Numbered from the stretch's first letter, positions 20,032 through 28,776 are shown. The stretch is 35,778 bases of DNA from Gemmatimonadota bacterium (GCA_003222205.1 QHVC01000109.1:1-35778); one strand, 5' to 3'. The notes: a model not told the origin generated them from the sequence alone. Numbers and translations: made by a program.

Positions 20032-23000
20032 ATGAGCGCGCGCCGCTTCGTCTTTCTCTTCGTACTGGGGCTGAGCGCCAGCCCCCCCGCCGCTGCGCAG
20101 AAAACGGGGGAGCGCGGCCTGAGCCAGCAGGCCGCCGAGCCGGGTTTCACCGGCACCCGGCGTGTGGTGATCATCGGCATCTCCCGCTACCTCAACCTCG
20201 AGGGGAAAAAACAACTGCACTACGCGGCCGCGGACGCCCAGATGATGTACGAGTTCTTCCGTTCCCGGGCCGGTCGCTCCGTCGATACGCAGAACATCCG
20301 CCTGCTCGTGGACACCGGTGCGAGAGCGGGGCATATGACCGAAGCGCTGCGGTGGCTGCGCGAGCACTCGCAGCCGGGGGACGAGGCCATCATTTACTTC
20401 GCCGGCCACGGCGCTGCCGAAATGTGGACCGGCGCTGAGGGTGGCTATCTCCTGGCGACCAACGCCGATTCCAGCAGCTACGCGGACGGCGGGGTCGTGC
20501 GGGTGAGCGAGCTGCAGGACGCCGCCGCGACGATGGCTACGAATCGCGTCCGCGTGTTGCTGATCACTGACGCCTGCCGGGCGGGCAAGCTGGTCGGGAC
20601 TCCGGAAGCCGAGCGGATTGTCGTCGGCGACCCCGACGGCGCTCGGCGCACGGTTGATGCCCTGTCGCATCCCTGGGGGGATGTCGCCAAGCTGGTCTCC
20701 AGCCAGCCGTCGCAATCCTCCTGGGAAGGCGCGCAGTGGGGTGGAGGGCACGGGGTCTTCACGTACTTCCTGGTGAAAGGCCTCCAGGGAATGGCCGACA
20801 CGGACCCCAAGGATGGGGTCGTGACGCTGGGGGAGTTGGAGACCTTTATCAGGAGTTTCGTCCGGAAGGAAACCGGCAGTAACCAGGTGCCGCAGCGCAT
20901 CGGCGACTCGGAAAGGCCCCTGGCTTTGGTTGACACCTCCACCGCTCGCGCCGCCAGCATCGCCATGCAGGTCGCCCGACCGCGGTCGGCCGCCGGGGGC
21001 AGAGGCGGGGATTCGACGCCGGGCGCCGCCATGGTCGCGGACACCGCGTCGGTCGACACGACGCTGGCGCGCACCCTCGAAGCCTTTACGGCGGCGATCA
21101 GCGCGCGCGCGCTGCTCGAGCCGCCCGGCACGAGCGCGTGGGCGGTGTATCGACGCCTCCTTACGATGCGGTCCGCCGCCGCGATGCTGCTCGACATCAA
21201 GAGCACGTTGGCCGCAGCGCTCGAGGACGACGCGCAGGAAGTGGTGTCCGATCATCTGCGCGTCCGCACCAAGCAGCCGACGCCCGCGCGCCTCCGCGGG
21301 GCGGCGAAGGAGCTGGAGCGGGTACTCCAGCTGCTCGGGTCGCACGATGTCTCGGCGCGCTCGCTGCGCTCCCGCCAGCTGTTTCTCGAAGGCTACGCGG
21401 CGGTCCGAGAGGGGCGCTATGCGTCCGCTTTGCCGCTCCTCGAACAGTCCGTCAGCGTCGAATCCCAGGGCGCCGCCGCCTACAACGCGCTCGGCTTGGC
21501 GTATCTCGGGCTCGGCCGGTTGGCGGAGGCGCGCCGGGCGTTCAACGACGCCCACGCGCGGGCCCCGCGCTGGTCGTATCCGGTGCACGGTCTCGGCCTC
21601 GTTGACGCCCAGGAGGGCCGGCAGAGCGAGGCGGAGGTGAACTTCGAGCAGGCCATCGCGGAGGATTCGAGCTACATGGAGCCGCGCCGCCAGCTCGCCT
21701 CCCTGTACGTGGCGACCTCGCGCCCGAAGGATGCCGAGCGCGTGCTGCGCGGCGCCGTGGCCGCCGACTCGACCGACGCCGCGAGCTACGCCGATCTCGG
21801 CGCCCTGCTGTTCGACCGGCAGCGGTACCTGGAGGCCGTGGACGTCTTCGAGCGCGCCATCCGGCTCGATTCCACGAAGCTCGACCCGCACATCCGCCTG
21901 AGCCTCTCGCTCTATTACTTGAAGCGGGACGCCGCGGCCCTCGCCGTGATCCAGCGCGCGACGACCATGCGGAACGCGAATGCCCTCTCCTGGCGCACGC
22001 TCGGCTTCCTGCGGGGCCAGCACCGTGACTGGGCGGGGGCGGTGACGGCGTACCGCCACGCCCAACAGTTGGATCCATCCGCCGCGGCGATCGCCGACGA
22101 GTTGGGGCGCGTGTACCTCGATGCGGGGCGGCTGGCCGCCGCCGACAGCGCCTTCCGCTCCGCCTTGGGCCTCGACGCGGGCTATGCGGCGGCGTACGAC
22201 GGGTTGGGAAAGGTCAACGAAGCGCGGGGATGGCCCACGCAGGCGGAACGCTACTACCAGGAGGCGGTCGCGCGCGACTCCCTGAACCCCGCGCGCCACC
22301 AGGCGCTCGCCTCCTTCTACTTCGCTCGGGGACGGTTCGCCGAGTCCGAGACCGCGATCCGCCGGTCGCTCGCGCTGGATCCAAGAGACGCGTGGTGGAC
22401 CAAGAACCTCGCCCTGGCCCTGCACAAACTCGGTCGGGAGAAGGAGGCCGAGGGCCTGTATCTGCGGGCGATCGCCCTCGACTCCCTCAACTTCGGGTTG
22501 CACAACAGCCTGGGACTGTTTTACGGGGACCTGGAGCGCTTCGGGGAAGCCGAGCGCGCCCTGCGACGCGCGGCCGAGCTCGCGCCGGACGCGCCCGAGG
22601 TCGCGGGGAACCTGGGGTGGCTGTACTCGAAGCTGGGGCGCACCGCGGACGAGCTACGCGAATACGTCCGCGCGGCGGCGCTCGACTCGCTGAACTCCGA
22701 CCGGTACAACCAGGTGGGCGCGACCTATTTCGAGCTGGCGCGCTACGCCGAGGCGGAGCGTGCGTTCCATCGCGCCGCCGAGCTGGCCCCGCGGTCGGCG
22801 CTCCTGGCCGGCAACCTCGGCCTCGTCTATGGGCGGCTCAATCGTCCCGAGGACGCGGTGCGGGAATACCGGCGAGCGATCGCGCTCGATTCGCTCAACG
22901 TGCAGCGGTACGTGGACCTGGGCGACTTCTACCGCAACGTGGCGCGCTACCCCCAAGCGGAGGCGGCCTTCCGCCGCGGCGTCGCGGTCGCGCCGCGGTC

Positions 23001-24033
23001 TCCGCTGGCCGCGACCAAGCTCGCCTACCTCTACAAGCTGATGCAGCGACCGGTGGACGCCGAGCGGGAGTACCGGCGGGCGATCGCGCTCGATTCGCTC
23101 AACGCGGAGCGGCATTCCAACCTGGGCGGCTACTACTGGAGTGCCGAGCGCTATCGGGAGGCCGCAGCGGCCTTCCGCCGCGCCGCGGCGTTGGCGCCGA
23201 ACTCAGCGCAGGATGCCCAGAACCTGGGGCTCGTGCTCGAAAAGCTCGGGCAGGCGGCCGACGCCGAACGGGAGTTTCGGCGGGCCGTGGGCCTGGACTC
23301 TTTGAACTTCAGGCGCCACGGGGCGCTCGCCGGCTTCCTCCAGCGGCAGGGGCGGCTGCCCGAAGCGGAGGCATCGTACCTCCGCGGGCTCGCGGTGGCG
23401 GGCGACTCCGCCGCGGCGGCAGCTACCGAGCTCGGCGACTTCTACCAGAACTCAGGCCAGCCGGCCAAGGCCGAAGAGCGCTACCGCGCGGCCCTCGCGC
23501 GTGACTCGACCTCCGTCGGCGCGCTCGTGAGTCTCGGAAACCTGTATTGGGCTCAAGGAAAGGTGCCGGCCGCCAAGCAGAGCTGGAGCGCCGTGCTGCG
23601 GTTCGATCGCGACAATGCCCTGGCCCTGAACAACGTGGCGTGGGCGTTGTACGGTGAGGGCCGGGCGGCGGATGCGACGCCGTTGAGCGACCAGAGCCTC
23701 GCCCACGAGGCCACATTGTCCACCGCAGACCTGCGCACGTACCTGGACACGCGGGCCAATATCTGGCTCGATGCCGGGGATCCGCGCCGCGCGCTCGAGT
23801 CGTTCGACCGCGCGCTGCAGAACAACGCGCATCCCGACGCGGGACTGTATTTCGGGCGGGCGATGTCGCTACTCGAGCTGGGCCGGGAGCGGGAAGCCGT
23901 CGCGGCGTTTCGACAGGCCGTGGCGGTGGACGCGAAGTACGGTGATCGCGCGTTTCTCGCCGGCACCGTCCGGTACAGCGCGAAGGCACTGGCCCGATTC
24001 GACCGGCTGCGCGCGCTGGCGCAACCGACCTAG
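20032..24033 (+). CDS. Exported caspase-like (C14) protease with a very long TPR array
   Basis: This 1333-residue protein has a signal peptide (FVFLFVLGLSASPPAAAQ). A caspase p20-like domain spans about residues 42-300 with catalytic His126 (YFAGHG) and Cys182 (TDACRAG), preceded by RRVVIIGISRYLN. A linker of about 140 residues follows. From about 445 to the end there are some 25 tetratricopeptide repeats. In the middle the repeat is a two-TPR unit of exactly 204 bases, each marked by ALDSLN-like residues (see the repeat entry). The protein would be a periplasmic or secreted Arg/Lys-type orthocaspase scaffolded by TPRs. Start: ATG at 20032, 55 bases after the M48 gene and 18 bases before the second caspase gene. 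No ribosome-binding site is obvious. Confidence 0.87.
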   Translation: MSARRFVFLFVLGLSASPPAAAQKTGERGLSQQAAEPGFTGTRRVVIIGISRYLNLEGKKQLHYAAADAQMMYEFFRSRAGRSVDTQNIRLLVDTGARAGHMTEALRWLREHSQPGDEAIIYFAGHGAAEMWTGAEGGYLLATNADSSSYADGGVVRVSELQDAAATMATNRVRVLLITDACRAGKLVGTPEAERIVVGDPDGARRTVDALSHPWGDVAKLVSSQPSQSSWEGAQWGGGHGVFTYFLVKGLQGMADTDPKDGVVTLGELETFIRSFVRKETGSNQVPQRIGDSERPLALVDTSTARAASIAMQVARPRSAAGGRGGDSTPGAAMVADTASVDTTLARTLEAFTAAISARALLEPPGTSAWAVYRRLLTMRSAAAMLLDIKSTLAAALEDDAQEVVSDHLRVRTKQPTPARLRGAAKELERVLQLLGSHDVSARSLRSRQLFLEGYAAVREGRYASALPLLEQSVSVESQGAAAYNALGLAYLGLGRLAEARRAFNDAHARAPRWSYPVHGLGLVDAQEGRQSEAEVNFEQAIAEDSSYMEPRRQLASLYVATSRPKDAERVLRGAVAADSTDAASYADLGALLFDRQRYLEAVDVFERAIRLDSTKLDPHIRLSLSLYYLKRDAAALAVIQRATTMRNANALSWRTLGFLRGQHRDWAGAVTAYRHAQQLDPSAAAIADELGRVYLDAGRLAAADSAFRSALGLDAGYAAAYDGLGKVNEARGWPTQAERYYQEAVARDSLNPARHQALASFYFARGRFAESETAIRRSLALDPRDAWWTKNLALALHKLGREKEAEGLYLRAIALDSLNFGLHNSLGLFYGDLERFGEAERALRRAAELAPDAPEVAGNLGWLYSKLGRTADELREYVRAAALDSLNSDRYNQVGATYFELARYAEAERAFHRAAELAPRSALLAGNLGLVYGRLNRPEDAVREYRRAIALDSLNVQRYVDLGDFYRNVARYPQAEAAFRRGVAVAPRSPLAATKLAYLYKLMQRPVDAEREYRRAIALDSLNAERHSNLGGYYWSAERYREAAAAFRRAAALAPNSAQDAQNLGLVLEKLGQAADAEREFRRAVGLDSLNFRRHGALAGFLQRQGRLPEAEASYLRGLAVAGDSAAAAATELGDFYQNSGQPAKAEERYRAALARDSTSVGALVSLGNLYWAQGKVPAAKQSWSAVLRFDRDNALALNNVAWALYGEGRAADATPLSDQSLAHEATLSTADLRTYLDTRANIWLDAGDPRRALESFDRALQNNAHPDAGLYFGRAMSLLELGREREAVAAFRQAVAVDAKYGDRAFLAGTVRYSAKALARFDRLRALAQPT
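22072..23499 (+). repeat. Seven 204-base coding units in the caspase-TPR gene
   Basis: The codon for the Asp in the DSLN-type motif recurs exactly every 204 bases at 22072 (diverged, LDPS), 22276, 22480, 22684, 22888, 23092 and 23296. The next related site (RDST) is at 23503, 207 bases on. Each unit codes for 68 residues, two TPRs. Exact spacing with strong sequence similarity shows growth by tandem duplication rather than ordinary TPR drift. Confidence 0.85.
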
Positions 24034-24051
24034 TACTGGCTGGAGGTCCCG

Positions 24052-26007
24052 ATGCGCGACGCCCGTCTCGCCATCCTGCTGCTTGTCGTCGCCCTCACCG
24101 GGGCCTTCGCGCCTACGGTGCACCACCCACCACGCCCCCCACGCCGGCTGGCGCTGCTGATCGGCATCAGCGACTACAAGAACTTCCAGCCGGACGGCCC
24201 GCCGGGACAGAGCGACCTGAACGGCCCAGCGAACGACGTGCCGCGCATCAAGACCAGCCTGCGGCGCTACGGCTTCGACGGCGACAGCAGCGTCCGCGTG
24301 CTGCTGAACGCGCAGGCCTCGCGGCAGGGGATCACCGACGGCTTCAAGTGGCTGGCGCAGCAGGCGACGGACACCGCCGACGTCGTCGTCATCTTCTACT
24401 CGGGGCACGGCTCCTTCACGAAGGACCTGAACGGCGACGAAGCGCTGGTCACCCCCGGTGATACGCTCGACGAGGCGCTGGTGCCGTGGGACGCGATGGA
24501 CATCCACGATCCCGCCCAGCTCGTGATCGACGACCAGATCGGGAACTGGCTCAAGGCGCTCGGCACCACGAACGTGACCCTCATCATCGACGGCTGCTTC
24601 TCCGGCACCGCGACCCGGGGCGCGGAGATCGCGCCGGTCGCCCGGCCCCGCGGCGCCCTGGGCAACATCCCGTCCCGCGCTGCGGCCGCCGCCGTCGACG
24701 TCGTCGACAACCCCGGCTACACCCTCATCACGGCATCGTCGGCGACGGATGTGGCGATGGAGTTGCCGCTGGGGCAGGACAAGAAGGTGTTCGGCGTGCT
24801 CACGTACTACCTCACCGAGGCGCTGGACGCGGCCGGCTCCAGCTCCCGCTTCGACGAGGTGATGCGAGACGTCACGGCGAACGTCCGTGCGGAGCGGGTG
24901 ACCCAGACGCCGCAGCTCGAGGGCGACCGCGGCGCCCGGCTGTTCCGGATGCGGGGGGAAGTGGCGCGCCGGGCGTTCGCCCTCGTCACGCCGGTGGGGA
25001 CCGGCCGGGTGGCGCTGGACGTGGGGGTGGTCAACGGCGTGCGCCGCTCGGCGGTCTACGACGTGTTCCCTCCCAGAGAGACCGCGTTCAGCACCCCGCC
25101 GCTCGGTCAGGTGACCGTCGATTCGCTCGAGGAGACCCGGGCCCTGGCGAGCGTGTCGGAGGGCGGCCGCCCGTTCCCGGCCGGTGCCCGCGCGGTGCTG
25201 GCCCGCGTCCCGCGCGGCGCACGTACCCGGGACCATCTCACCGTCTACCTCGCGGCTTCCGCCGCCGCCGCGCGTCCGCTGCTCGACTCGATGTCGTTCG
25301 CGCAGCTGACCGATTCGGCGCACGCGGATGCGGTGGTCACCGCTAGCCGCGGCGTGCTCGAGGTCCTGGTCGACGGTTACGCCTTGCCGCCGCTGGAAGT
25401 CGACTCGCAACATCCCGCGGCGTGGATCGCCGTGGCGCGTCACGGCGCCGATTCGGTCGTCGGCTACGCCCGCTCAAGAGCCGCGCTGTGCGGCCCACTC
25501 ACCCGCGCCTTCGGCATCGCATCCCTCGGCGCGATCGAGAATCCGGAGGCGCCCTTCGACCTCGTGACGGATCTCCGCGTCGTTCCCTCCGGCACGCCCC
25601 CGGAGGCCCGGCAGGAGGGGGCCGTCGACACGATGTACATCGGCAAGAGCTATGACATCTTCGCGCGCGTGCTGGCGCCAGAGACGTCGCTGCTGTATCT
25701 GAGCGTCGCGGTCGAAGGCTACTCCGCCGATCCGTGGATGGTGTACCCCACCCAGTCGGGCGCGAACGGGCCCATCCGGCTCAACGCCTGGGTGCGCATT
25801 CTCCGCAACGCGACGCCCAGCGAGCCGGCGGGCGTCGAAGTATTGAAGCTCGTCGTCGACTCCGATCAGTTCGATTTCGGGTCGCTGCTCGGCGCGCTCC
25901 CCAGGGCTTGCGGCCTTGCGAGAGGCTTCAACCAGGCCGCCCCTCAGCCCGTCACTGGCTGGCGGGCGCTGGACCACAAGCTCATCATTCTGCGCCGTTC
26001 GCCGTGA
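24052..26007 (+). CDS. Second exported caspase-like (C14) protease with DUF4384-like C-terminal domain
   Basis: This 651-residue protein has a signal peptide (LAILLLVVALTGAFA). A caspase-like domain occupies about residues 30-300: RRLALLIGISDYKN at the front, catalytic His119 in FYSGHGS and Cys182 in IDGCFSGTA. A middle region of unknown fold with many beta strands (about 310-500) follows. At about 528-615 is a DUF4384-like module (YIGKSYDIFARVLAPETSLLYLSVAV, then EVLKLVVDSDQF). The middle region also repeats a short VLVDGY-type strand pattern. Start: ATG at 24052, 18 bases after the first caspase gene. Both catalytic residues are present, so it is likely active. Its C-terminal region differs from the TPR array of its neighbour. 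Confidence 0.85.
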   Translation: MRDARLAILLLVVALTGAFAPTVHHPPRPPRRLALLIGISDYKNFQPDGPPGQSDLNGPANDVPRIKTSLRRYGFDGDSSVRVLLNAQASRQGITDGFKWLAQQATDTADVVVIFYSGHGSFTKDLNGDEALVTPGDTLDEALVPWDAMDIHDPAQLVIDDQIGNWLKALGTTNVTLIIDGCFSGTATRGAEIAPVARPRGALGNIPSRAAAAAVDVVDNPGYTLITASSATDVAMELPLGQDKKVFGVLTYYLTEALDAAGSSSRFDEVMRDVTANVRAERVTQTPQLEGDRGARLFRMRGEVARRAFALVTPVGTGRVALDVGVVNGVRRSAVYDVFPPRETAFSTPPLGQVTVDSLEETRALASVSEGGRPFPAGARAVLARVPRGARTRDHLTVYLAASAAAARPLLDSMSFAQLTDSAHADAVVTASRGVLEVLVDGYALPPLEVDSQHPAAWIAVARHGADSVVGYARSRAALCGPLTRAFGIASLGAIENPEAPFDLVTDLRVVPSGTPPEARQEGAVDTMYIGKSYDIFARVLAPETSLLYLSVAVEGYSADPWMVYPTQSGANGPIRLNAWVRILRNATPSEPAGVEVLKLVVDSDQFDFGSLLGALPRACGLARGFNQAAPQPVTGWRALDHKLIILRRSP

Positions 26008-26047
26008 GCGGCGACCTGGCGCCATTCATGTCACCGAGGAGGATCCA

Positions 26048-26818
26048 ATGAGAGGGAGCATCGGAGCATTGCGCGCGGCCGGAGCTGTCGTCGCGTTACT
26101 GGTCGCCGGCAGCGGCGGCGCGCTCGCGCAAGGCGGAGCAGCAGCGGCGCCTGAGCCCAACGTACCCGCCGTGAGCCTGCGGCAGACCGCCGCGGCGCTC
26201 GCCCGGGCGGGCATCGCGCATCACGACGCCCGGTCGGTGCTGGCCGCGGCGCAGCTCCTGATCGTCGCGGATCGGCCGGCGCGCGGCCTGGACCGCGTCG
26301 GCTCCGCGCCGGCGCCGGCCGCCCGCGGCGACGAGCAGGCGAAGCTCGGCCCGCTCTCCGCCGCCGGTTTGCTCCGGGAGGCGACGCACATCGCCGTCGA
26401 GCAGCACGATGCGGCCACCGCGAACGCCGCCGCCGAGTTGGCGGGCAATACGGTCGCGGGCCTGGGCGATGCCGCCCTCGCCACCCAGCTCAAGACGCAG
26501 GCTGCCAGCATCGGCGCGGGAGCGCGGGGCGCCGTCGGTGGGCCCGTCTGGGCCGACGGCGTGCTCGGTCTGGGCGACGTCGTCGAGTACCACATCAACT
26601 TCGAAGGGGGCTACACCCCCAACCGCATCGCGGTGTCCGCCGGCAACAACGCGGCCGACCTCGATTGCTACCTCTACGACGGTTCCCAGCTCGCCTCCAG
26701 CGACAACAGTTACGCCCGGGACTGCTCGATCGCCTGGTCGCAGCGCTGGACCGGCGTGCTCACGCTGCGGGTGAGTAACGCGGGCGCATCGACGTACTTC
26801 GTGATGGTCAGCAACTAG
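26048..26818 (+). CDS. Exported protein with a helical front and a beta-sandwich end
   Basis: This 256-residue protein has a signal peptide (GAVVALLVAGSGGALAQ). Residues about 35-165 are Ala-rich and helical (SLRQTAAALARAGIAHHDARSV and later ATANAAAELAGNTV). The last 80 residues look like a small beta sandwich of the pre-peptidase C-terminal (PPC) type: DVVEYHINFEGGYTPN, ADLDCYLYDGSQL, then RDCSIAW and LTLRVSNAGASTYFVMVSN, with two Cys that could form a disulfide. Start: ATG at 26048, with GGAGG six bases before. It lies 40 bases after the second caspase gene and is probably the last gene of that unit. It may be a substrate, inhibitor or binding partner of the proteases; that is inference. 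Confidence 0.75.
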   Translation: MRGSIGALRAAGAVVALLVAGSGGALAQGGAAAAPEPNVPAVSLRQTAAALARAGIAHHDARSVLAAAQLLIVADRPARGLDRVGSAPAPAARGDEQAKLGPLSAAGLLREATHIAVEQHDAATANAAAELAGNTVAGLGDAALATQLKTQAASIGAGARGAVGGPVWADGVLGLGDVVEYHINFEGGYTPNRIAVSAGNNAADLDCYLYDGSQLASSDNSYARDCSIAWSQRWTGVLTLRVSNAGASTYFVMVSN

Positions 26819-26845
26819 ACAGCCGCTGAACCATTGGGCGGGTGG

Positions 26846-26885
26846 CCCCGGGGCGTGGCCCCGGGGTTGACCTACCCTGGCGTGT
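26846..26885. repeat. Dispersed hairpin repeat, copy 2
   Basis: CCCCGGGGC and GCCCCGGGG (26846-26866) pair around GTG, followed by GGTTGACCTACCCTGGCG and GTGT. The element matches the copy at 17375-17414 in order and spacing, with a few substitutions. It sits 27 bases after the stop of the last gene in the protease cluster. Confidence 0.75.
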
Positions 26886-26952
26886 GTCCGCCTCCGTCCG
26901 CCTCTGTCCGTCCCCGTCCGTCTCTGTCCGTCCCCGTCCACCCCTGTCCAAG
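26886..26952. repeat. Decamer array (GTCCGCCTCC type) before nadE
   Basis: About six ten-base units (GTCCGCCTCC, GTCCGTCCCC, GTCCGTCTCT variants) run up to a TATCTT box at 26953-26958, six bases before the nadE ATG. The unit is the reverse complement of the decamer at 16390-16438. It takes the place where a -35 box or a leader would be expected. Confidence 0.75.
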
Positions 26953-26964
26953 TATCTTTCCCCC

Positions 26965-28776
26965 ATGCTCCGCATCGCCGTCTCCCAGTTCCGCCCCACC
27001 AAGGGGGAGTACGCCCAGAACGTCGACCGCATCGCCGGCGTGCTGGGGCAGGCGATGGCGCTGGAGGTGCCGCCGGCGCTGGTCGTGTTCCCCGAGACGG
27101 CGACCTCCGGCTACTTCGTCGAAGGCGGCGTGAAGGACGTGGCGGTCACGGCGGGCACGCTGTTTCGCGATCTCCAAACGCGCTACGAGCCGCTCGGCGC
27201 GCCGCCGGTGGACGTGGCGGTCGGGTTCTACGAGGTGTTCCAGAACCACATCTTCAACTCCTGTCTGTACGCCTCACTCGGTAACGCCTCATCCCGCGAC
27301 GCCTCACCCGGCATCCGCCACGTGCACCGCAAGATCTTCCTGCCGACCTACGGCGTGTTCGACGAGGAGCGGTTCGTGGACTCGGGGCAGGACGGGGTGC
27401 GCGCGTTCGACACGGCCTGGGGCCGGGCGGCGATTCTCATCTGCGAGGACGCCTGGCACTCGCTGTGCGGCACCATCGCGGCGCTGGACGGCGCGCAGCT
27501 GATCCTCGTGCCCAGCGCGTCGCCGGCGCGCGGCACGGCGGTGGACGAAGACGGCACCCGGCTCCCCGCGAGCATGGTGCGCTGGGAGCGCGTGGTGCGC
27601 GGCATCGCCGAGGAGCACGGCGTGTTCGTGGTGCTCGCGAATCTCGTGGGGTTCGAGGGCGGCAAGGGGTTCCCCGGCGCGTCGGCGGTGCTGGACCCGA
27701 ACGGCTGTCTCGTGGTCCGTGGGCCGTTGTTCGAGGAGGGCCTCATCACGGCGGACATCGACCTGGAGCAGATCACGCATGCGCGGGTCGATGCGCCGTT
27801 GCTGTCGGATCTCCAAAAAGCCCTTCCCGGTCTCCTCCCTTCCCTGGGGAAGGGGAAGACGCGCAAGGTGAAATTCGACCCAGCTGCCAACGGGACCCAC
27901 GCATCCCTCATCCCCCATCCCGCATCCCCGGTGCGGGTGGTGGGTGGTGGTGCGCGCAACGGCGACCCCCTCGCCATCGACGGCGACCTCGTGCACAAGT
28001 GGCTGGTCGCCTTCTTGAAGGACGAAGTGGTGCGGCGTCGCGGGTTCACGCGCGGCATCGTGGGAGTGTCGGGCGGGGTGGACTCCTCGCTCACCGCGTT
28101 CCTCGCCGCGGAGGCGCTGGGGAAGGACAACGTGATCGCGGTGCGGATGCCGTACCGCACGTCGAGCCCCGAGTCGCTGGCCCACGCCCAGCTGGTGATC
28201 GACAAGTTGGGGATCCGCTCGCTCACCGTGGACATCAGCGCGGCGGTGGACGGCTATCTCGCCCAAATCGGCGACGCCGACCCCACGCGCAAGGGCAACG
28301 TGATGGCGCGCGAGCGCATGATCGTGCTGTTCGATCTGTCCGCCAAAGAACAGGCGCTGCCCATCGGCACCAGCAACAAGTCGGAGCGGCTGCTCGGCTA
28401 CTTCACCTGGCACGCCGACGACACCCCACCGGTGAACCCACTCGGCGACCTGTTCAAGACGCAGGTGTACGCGCTGGCGCGGCACGTGGGCGTCCCCGAG
28501 CAGATCCTCGCCAAGCCACCGACGCCCGACCTCGTGCCGGGGCAGGAGACGGAGCGGGACTACGGCTTCACGTACACGCAGGCCGATCCCATCCTGTATT
28601 ACCTGATCCGCGGCTACAAGCCGGAGGACGTGGTAGCGCGCGGCTTCGATGCCGCGCTCGTCGCCGCGGTGCACCGCCGCCTCGACTCGACGCACTGGAA
28701 ACGCCGTCTTCCGACCGTCGCGATGGTGTCGGGGACGGCGATCGGCGAGTTCTACCTGCGGCCGGTGGACTACTGA
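26965..28776 (+). CDS. nadE: NAD+ synthetase (nitrilase-type N-terminal domain plus NadE)
   Basis: This 603-residue protein joins two domains. The amidotransferase (nitrilase-like) domain spans 1-285 with the Glu-Lys-Cys triad E44 (FPETATSGY), K123 (HRKIFLPTYG) and C160 (ICEDAWH). The ATP-dependent synthetase domain runs from about 340, with the P-loop SGGVDSS at about 369-375 and GTSNKSERLLGYFTWHADD. It makes NAD from deamido-NAD using glutamine. The linker (about 288-330) and one surface loop (about 102-116) contain repeat-derived sequence. Start: ATG at 26965, because it begins exactly at the conserved LRIAVSQFRP strand; the longer frame upstream is a repeat. No ribosome-binding site is seen, so it may be leaderless. 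The thioesterase gene overlaps its stop. Confidence 0.93.
   Translation: MLRIAVSQFRPTKGEYAQNVDRIAGVLGQAMALEVPPALVVFPETATSGYFVEGGVKDVAVTAGTLFRDLQTRYEPLGAPPVDVAVGFYEVFQNHIFNSCLYASLGNASSRDASPGIRHVHRKIFLPTYGVFDEERFVDSGQDGVRAFDTAWGRAAILICEDAWHSLCGTIAALDGAQLILVPSASPARGTAVDEDGTRLPASMVRWERVVRGIAEEHGVFVVLANLVGFEGGKGFPGASAVLDPNGCLVVRGPLFEEGLITADIDLEQITHARVDAPLLSDLQKALPGLLPSLGKGKTRKVKFDPAANGTHASLIPHPASPVRVVGGGARNGDPLAIDGDLVHKWLVAFLKDEVVRRRGFTRGIVGVSGGVDSSLTAFLAAEALGKDNVIAVRMPYRTSSPESLAHAQLVIDKLGIRSLTVDISAAVDGYLAQIGDADPTRKGNVMARERMIVLFDLSAKEQALPIGTSNKSERLLGYFTWHADDTPPVNPLGDLFKTQVYALARHVGVPEQILAKPPTPDLVPGQETERDYGFTYTQADPILYYLIRGYKPEDVVARGFDAALVAAVHRRLDSTHWKRRLPTVAMVSGTAIGEFYLRPVDY
27269..27313. repeat. 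Three in-frame 15-base units inside nadE
   Basis: ACGCCTCACTCGGTA, ACGCCTCATCCCGCG and ACGCCTCACCCGGCA follow each other exactly. Read in frame they give YASLG, NASSR and DASPG, just before the conserved catalytic-lysine strand HRKIFLPTYG. The last two units look like an insertion into a surface loop of the nitrilase domain. Confidence 0.75.
27837..27929. repeat. Hairpin and heptamer array in the nadE interdomain linker
   Basis: CCCTTCCC (27837-27844) and GGGAAGGG (27847-27854) form a perfect inverted repeat around TG. Further on, 27899-27929 is a run of GCATCCC/TCATCCC/CCATCCC heptamers of the same family as 149-220 and 9065-9097. Both are translated within the linker between the amidotransferase and synthetase domains (LGKGKTRK, then HASLIPHPASP). 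Confidence 0.75.

Noticed and set aside
19864-22503. Long open frame of 879 codons on the minus strand opposite the caspase-TPR gene
   Set aside because: It is a shadow of the GC-rich plus-strand coding sequence. The plus strand has signal peptide, catalytic motifs and TPRs, while the minus-strand product is a low-complexity Arg/Gly/Leu string with no domain.
18126-26818. The caspase cluster as a cytoplasmic anti-phage defence system
   Set aside because: All four proteins carry signal peptides, and there is no nuclease, NTPase sensor, reverse transcriptase or effector pore gene beside them. An envelope role fits better.
26842-26964. Longer N-terminus for NAD synthetase
   Set aside because: The added residues are encoded by the dispersed hairpin and decamer repeats, and the conserved first strand of the nitrilase domain begins at the ATG at 26965.
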